Part shown: positions 63,718-64,000 of the stretch, piece after piece
How the letters are laid out: every line of letters starts with the position of its first letter
How positions within the stretch are numbered: position 1 is the first letter of the stretch
Origin: Rubripirellula lacrimiformis
GTDB taxonomy: Bacteria > Planctomycetota > Planctomycetia > Pirellulales > Pirellulaceae
Assembly: GCF_007741535.1 (NCBI RefSeq)
Contig: NZ_CP036525.1
Coordinates: 4,402,001 to 4,466,000, forward strand
Reading direction: 5' to 3'
Length of the DNA stretch: 64,000 nucleotides
The notes under the pieces: model-generated
What the model was told of the DNA's origin: nothing
Databases searched by the model: none
Seen by the model: the letters and a program-made list of their open reading frames with translations, nothing else
Made by a program: the position numbers and the translations under genes

Positions 63718-64000
63718 CTATTTCACCGATCCAGTGGATGTGGAAACAGAACTGTCCGAAATCGCCATGTCACTGACGACTTCTCCGCACGTCAACATTT
63801 CGCTGCCCCAGTAGGGATTCGCCGTATCGCCACCGGGTTGGATCCAATCGCCGCCACCACCGGGCACCATCGGGCAATAGTGATGCGTCAGCTGCGTGGC
63901 AGTCTTCGGCCCGCGGACCGCTGTGGCAGCCTGCAACAGAGCGTGACTGACGCGTCGAAATGCTCTGCGAGCGATGTCTAGCGATCCGTCCATCCCGGCA
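63718..64000 (-). CDS. cusB: Efflux RND periplasmic adaptor (CusB-like), C-terminal part only
   Basis: The frame is open to the right edge, so only about 93 C-terminal residues are seen. They contain ARRAFRRVSHALLQAATA, HHYCPMVPGGGGDWIQPGGD and NPYWGSEMLTCGEVVSDM. The YYCPM...NPYFGSxMLTCGE pattern is that of the DUF3347-type extension found at the C-terminus of planctomycete and Bacteroidetes CusB-like adaptors, with cysteines able to bind metal. The gene is first of the adaptor-pump-metal-binding-protein operon. The adaptor core (lipoyl and barrel domains) lies outside the window. Confidence 0.85.
   Translation of the reverse strand, partial: AGMDGSLDIARRAFRRVSHALLQAATAVRGPKTATQLTHHYCPMVPGGGGDWIQPGGDTANPYWGSEMLTCGEVVSDMAISDSSVSTSTGSVK

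Overview
The window comes from a marine planctomycete of the Pirellulaceae, most like Rhodopirellula and its relatives. The evidence is the gene families: two pairs of planctomycete cytochrome C (PSCyt1/DUF1549/DUF1553) and DUF1501 genes, several sulfatases, ECF sigma factors coupled to a Ser/Thr kinase or a FecR-type protein, secreted proteins with the N-terminal LEPR-XLL-like motif, and dockerin and cohesin modules. The KDO genes indicate an LPS-type outer membrane. All assignments are from reading protein motifs; no database search was possible.

Layout. 1-1957 (minus): kdsD, kdsC and the start of a membrane-anchored LptC-like gene, for KDO/LPS. 2.3-4.9 kb: a composite palindromic repeat, an ECF sigma gene cut short by an IS4-family element, and intergenic repeats. 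4.9-9.6 kb (minus): ECF sigma, kinase-TPR and LEPR-XLL/cohesin genes joined by 4-bp ATGA overlaps, divergent from a large dockerin protein gene (9942-12638). 12.7-17.5 kb (minus): PSCyt, DUF1501 and esterase genes. 17.8-19.9 kb (plus): an SMP-30/gluconolactonase and a BtuF-type binding protein. 19.9-23.5 kb: a large array of ~96-bp hairpin-rich repeats, split by an IS1182-family element with an apparent 3-bp target duplication. 23.5-27.2 kb: a TonB-dependent receptor divergent from hemP-tonB, a probable heme uptake locus. 27.3-28.9 kb: VOC protein and esterase. 28.9-29.6 kb: another intergenic repeat cluster.

29.6-40.8 kb (minus): seven genes in one direction, beginning with an ECF sigma and a FecR-LamG membrane protein, followed by a sulfatase, a GH16 kappa-carrageenase, a second sulfatase, a PSCyt protein and a DUF1501 protein. 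This reads as a self-regulated carrageenan degradation locus without SusC/SusD genes. 41-48 kb: a CxxCH/terpenoid-cyclase-fold protein, methyltransferase, CoA-binding protein, GNAT, HD phosphohydrolase, two paralogous TPR proteins flanking a small membrane protein, and a receiver protein. 48.6-50.2 kb: SelO.

50.4-57.9 kb (minus): a signalling cluster with a TonB-dependent receptor, YfiR, a CHASE8-HAMP histidine kinase, a receiver-histidine kinase and a degenerate kinase. It looks like a Yfi-type periplasmic switch whose output is phosphorelay instead of cyclic-di-GMP. 58.7-64 kb (minus): a Cus-type copper/silver RND efflux operon (adaptor, pump, and a periplasmic three-domain cysteine-rich protein with a His-containing minisatellite).
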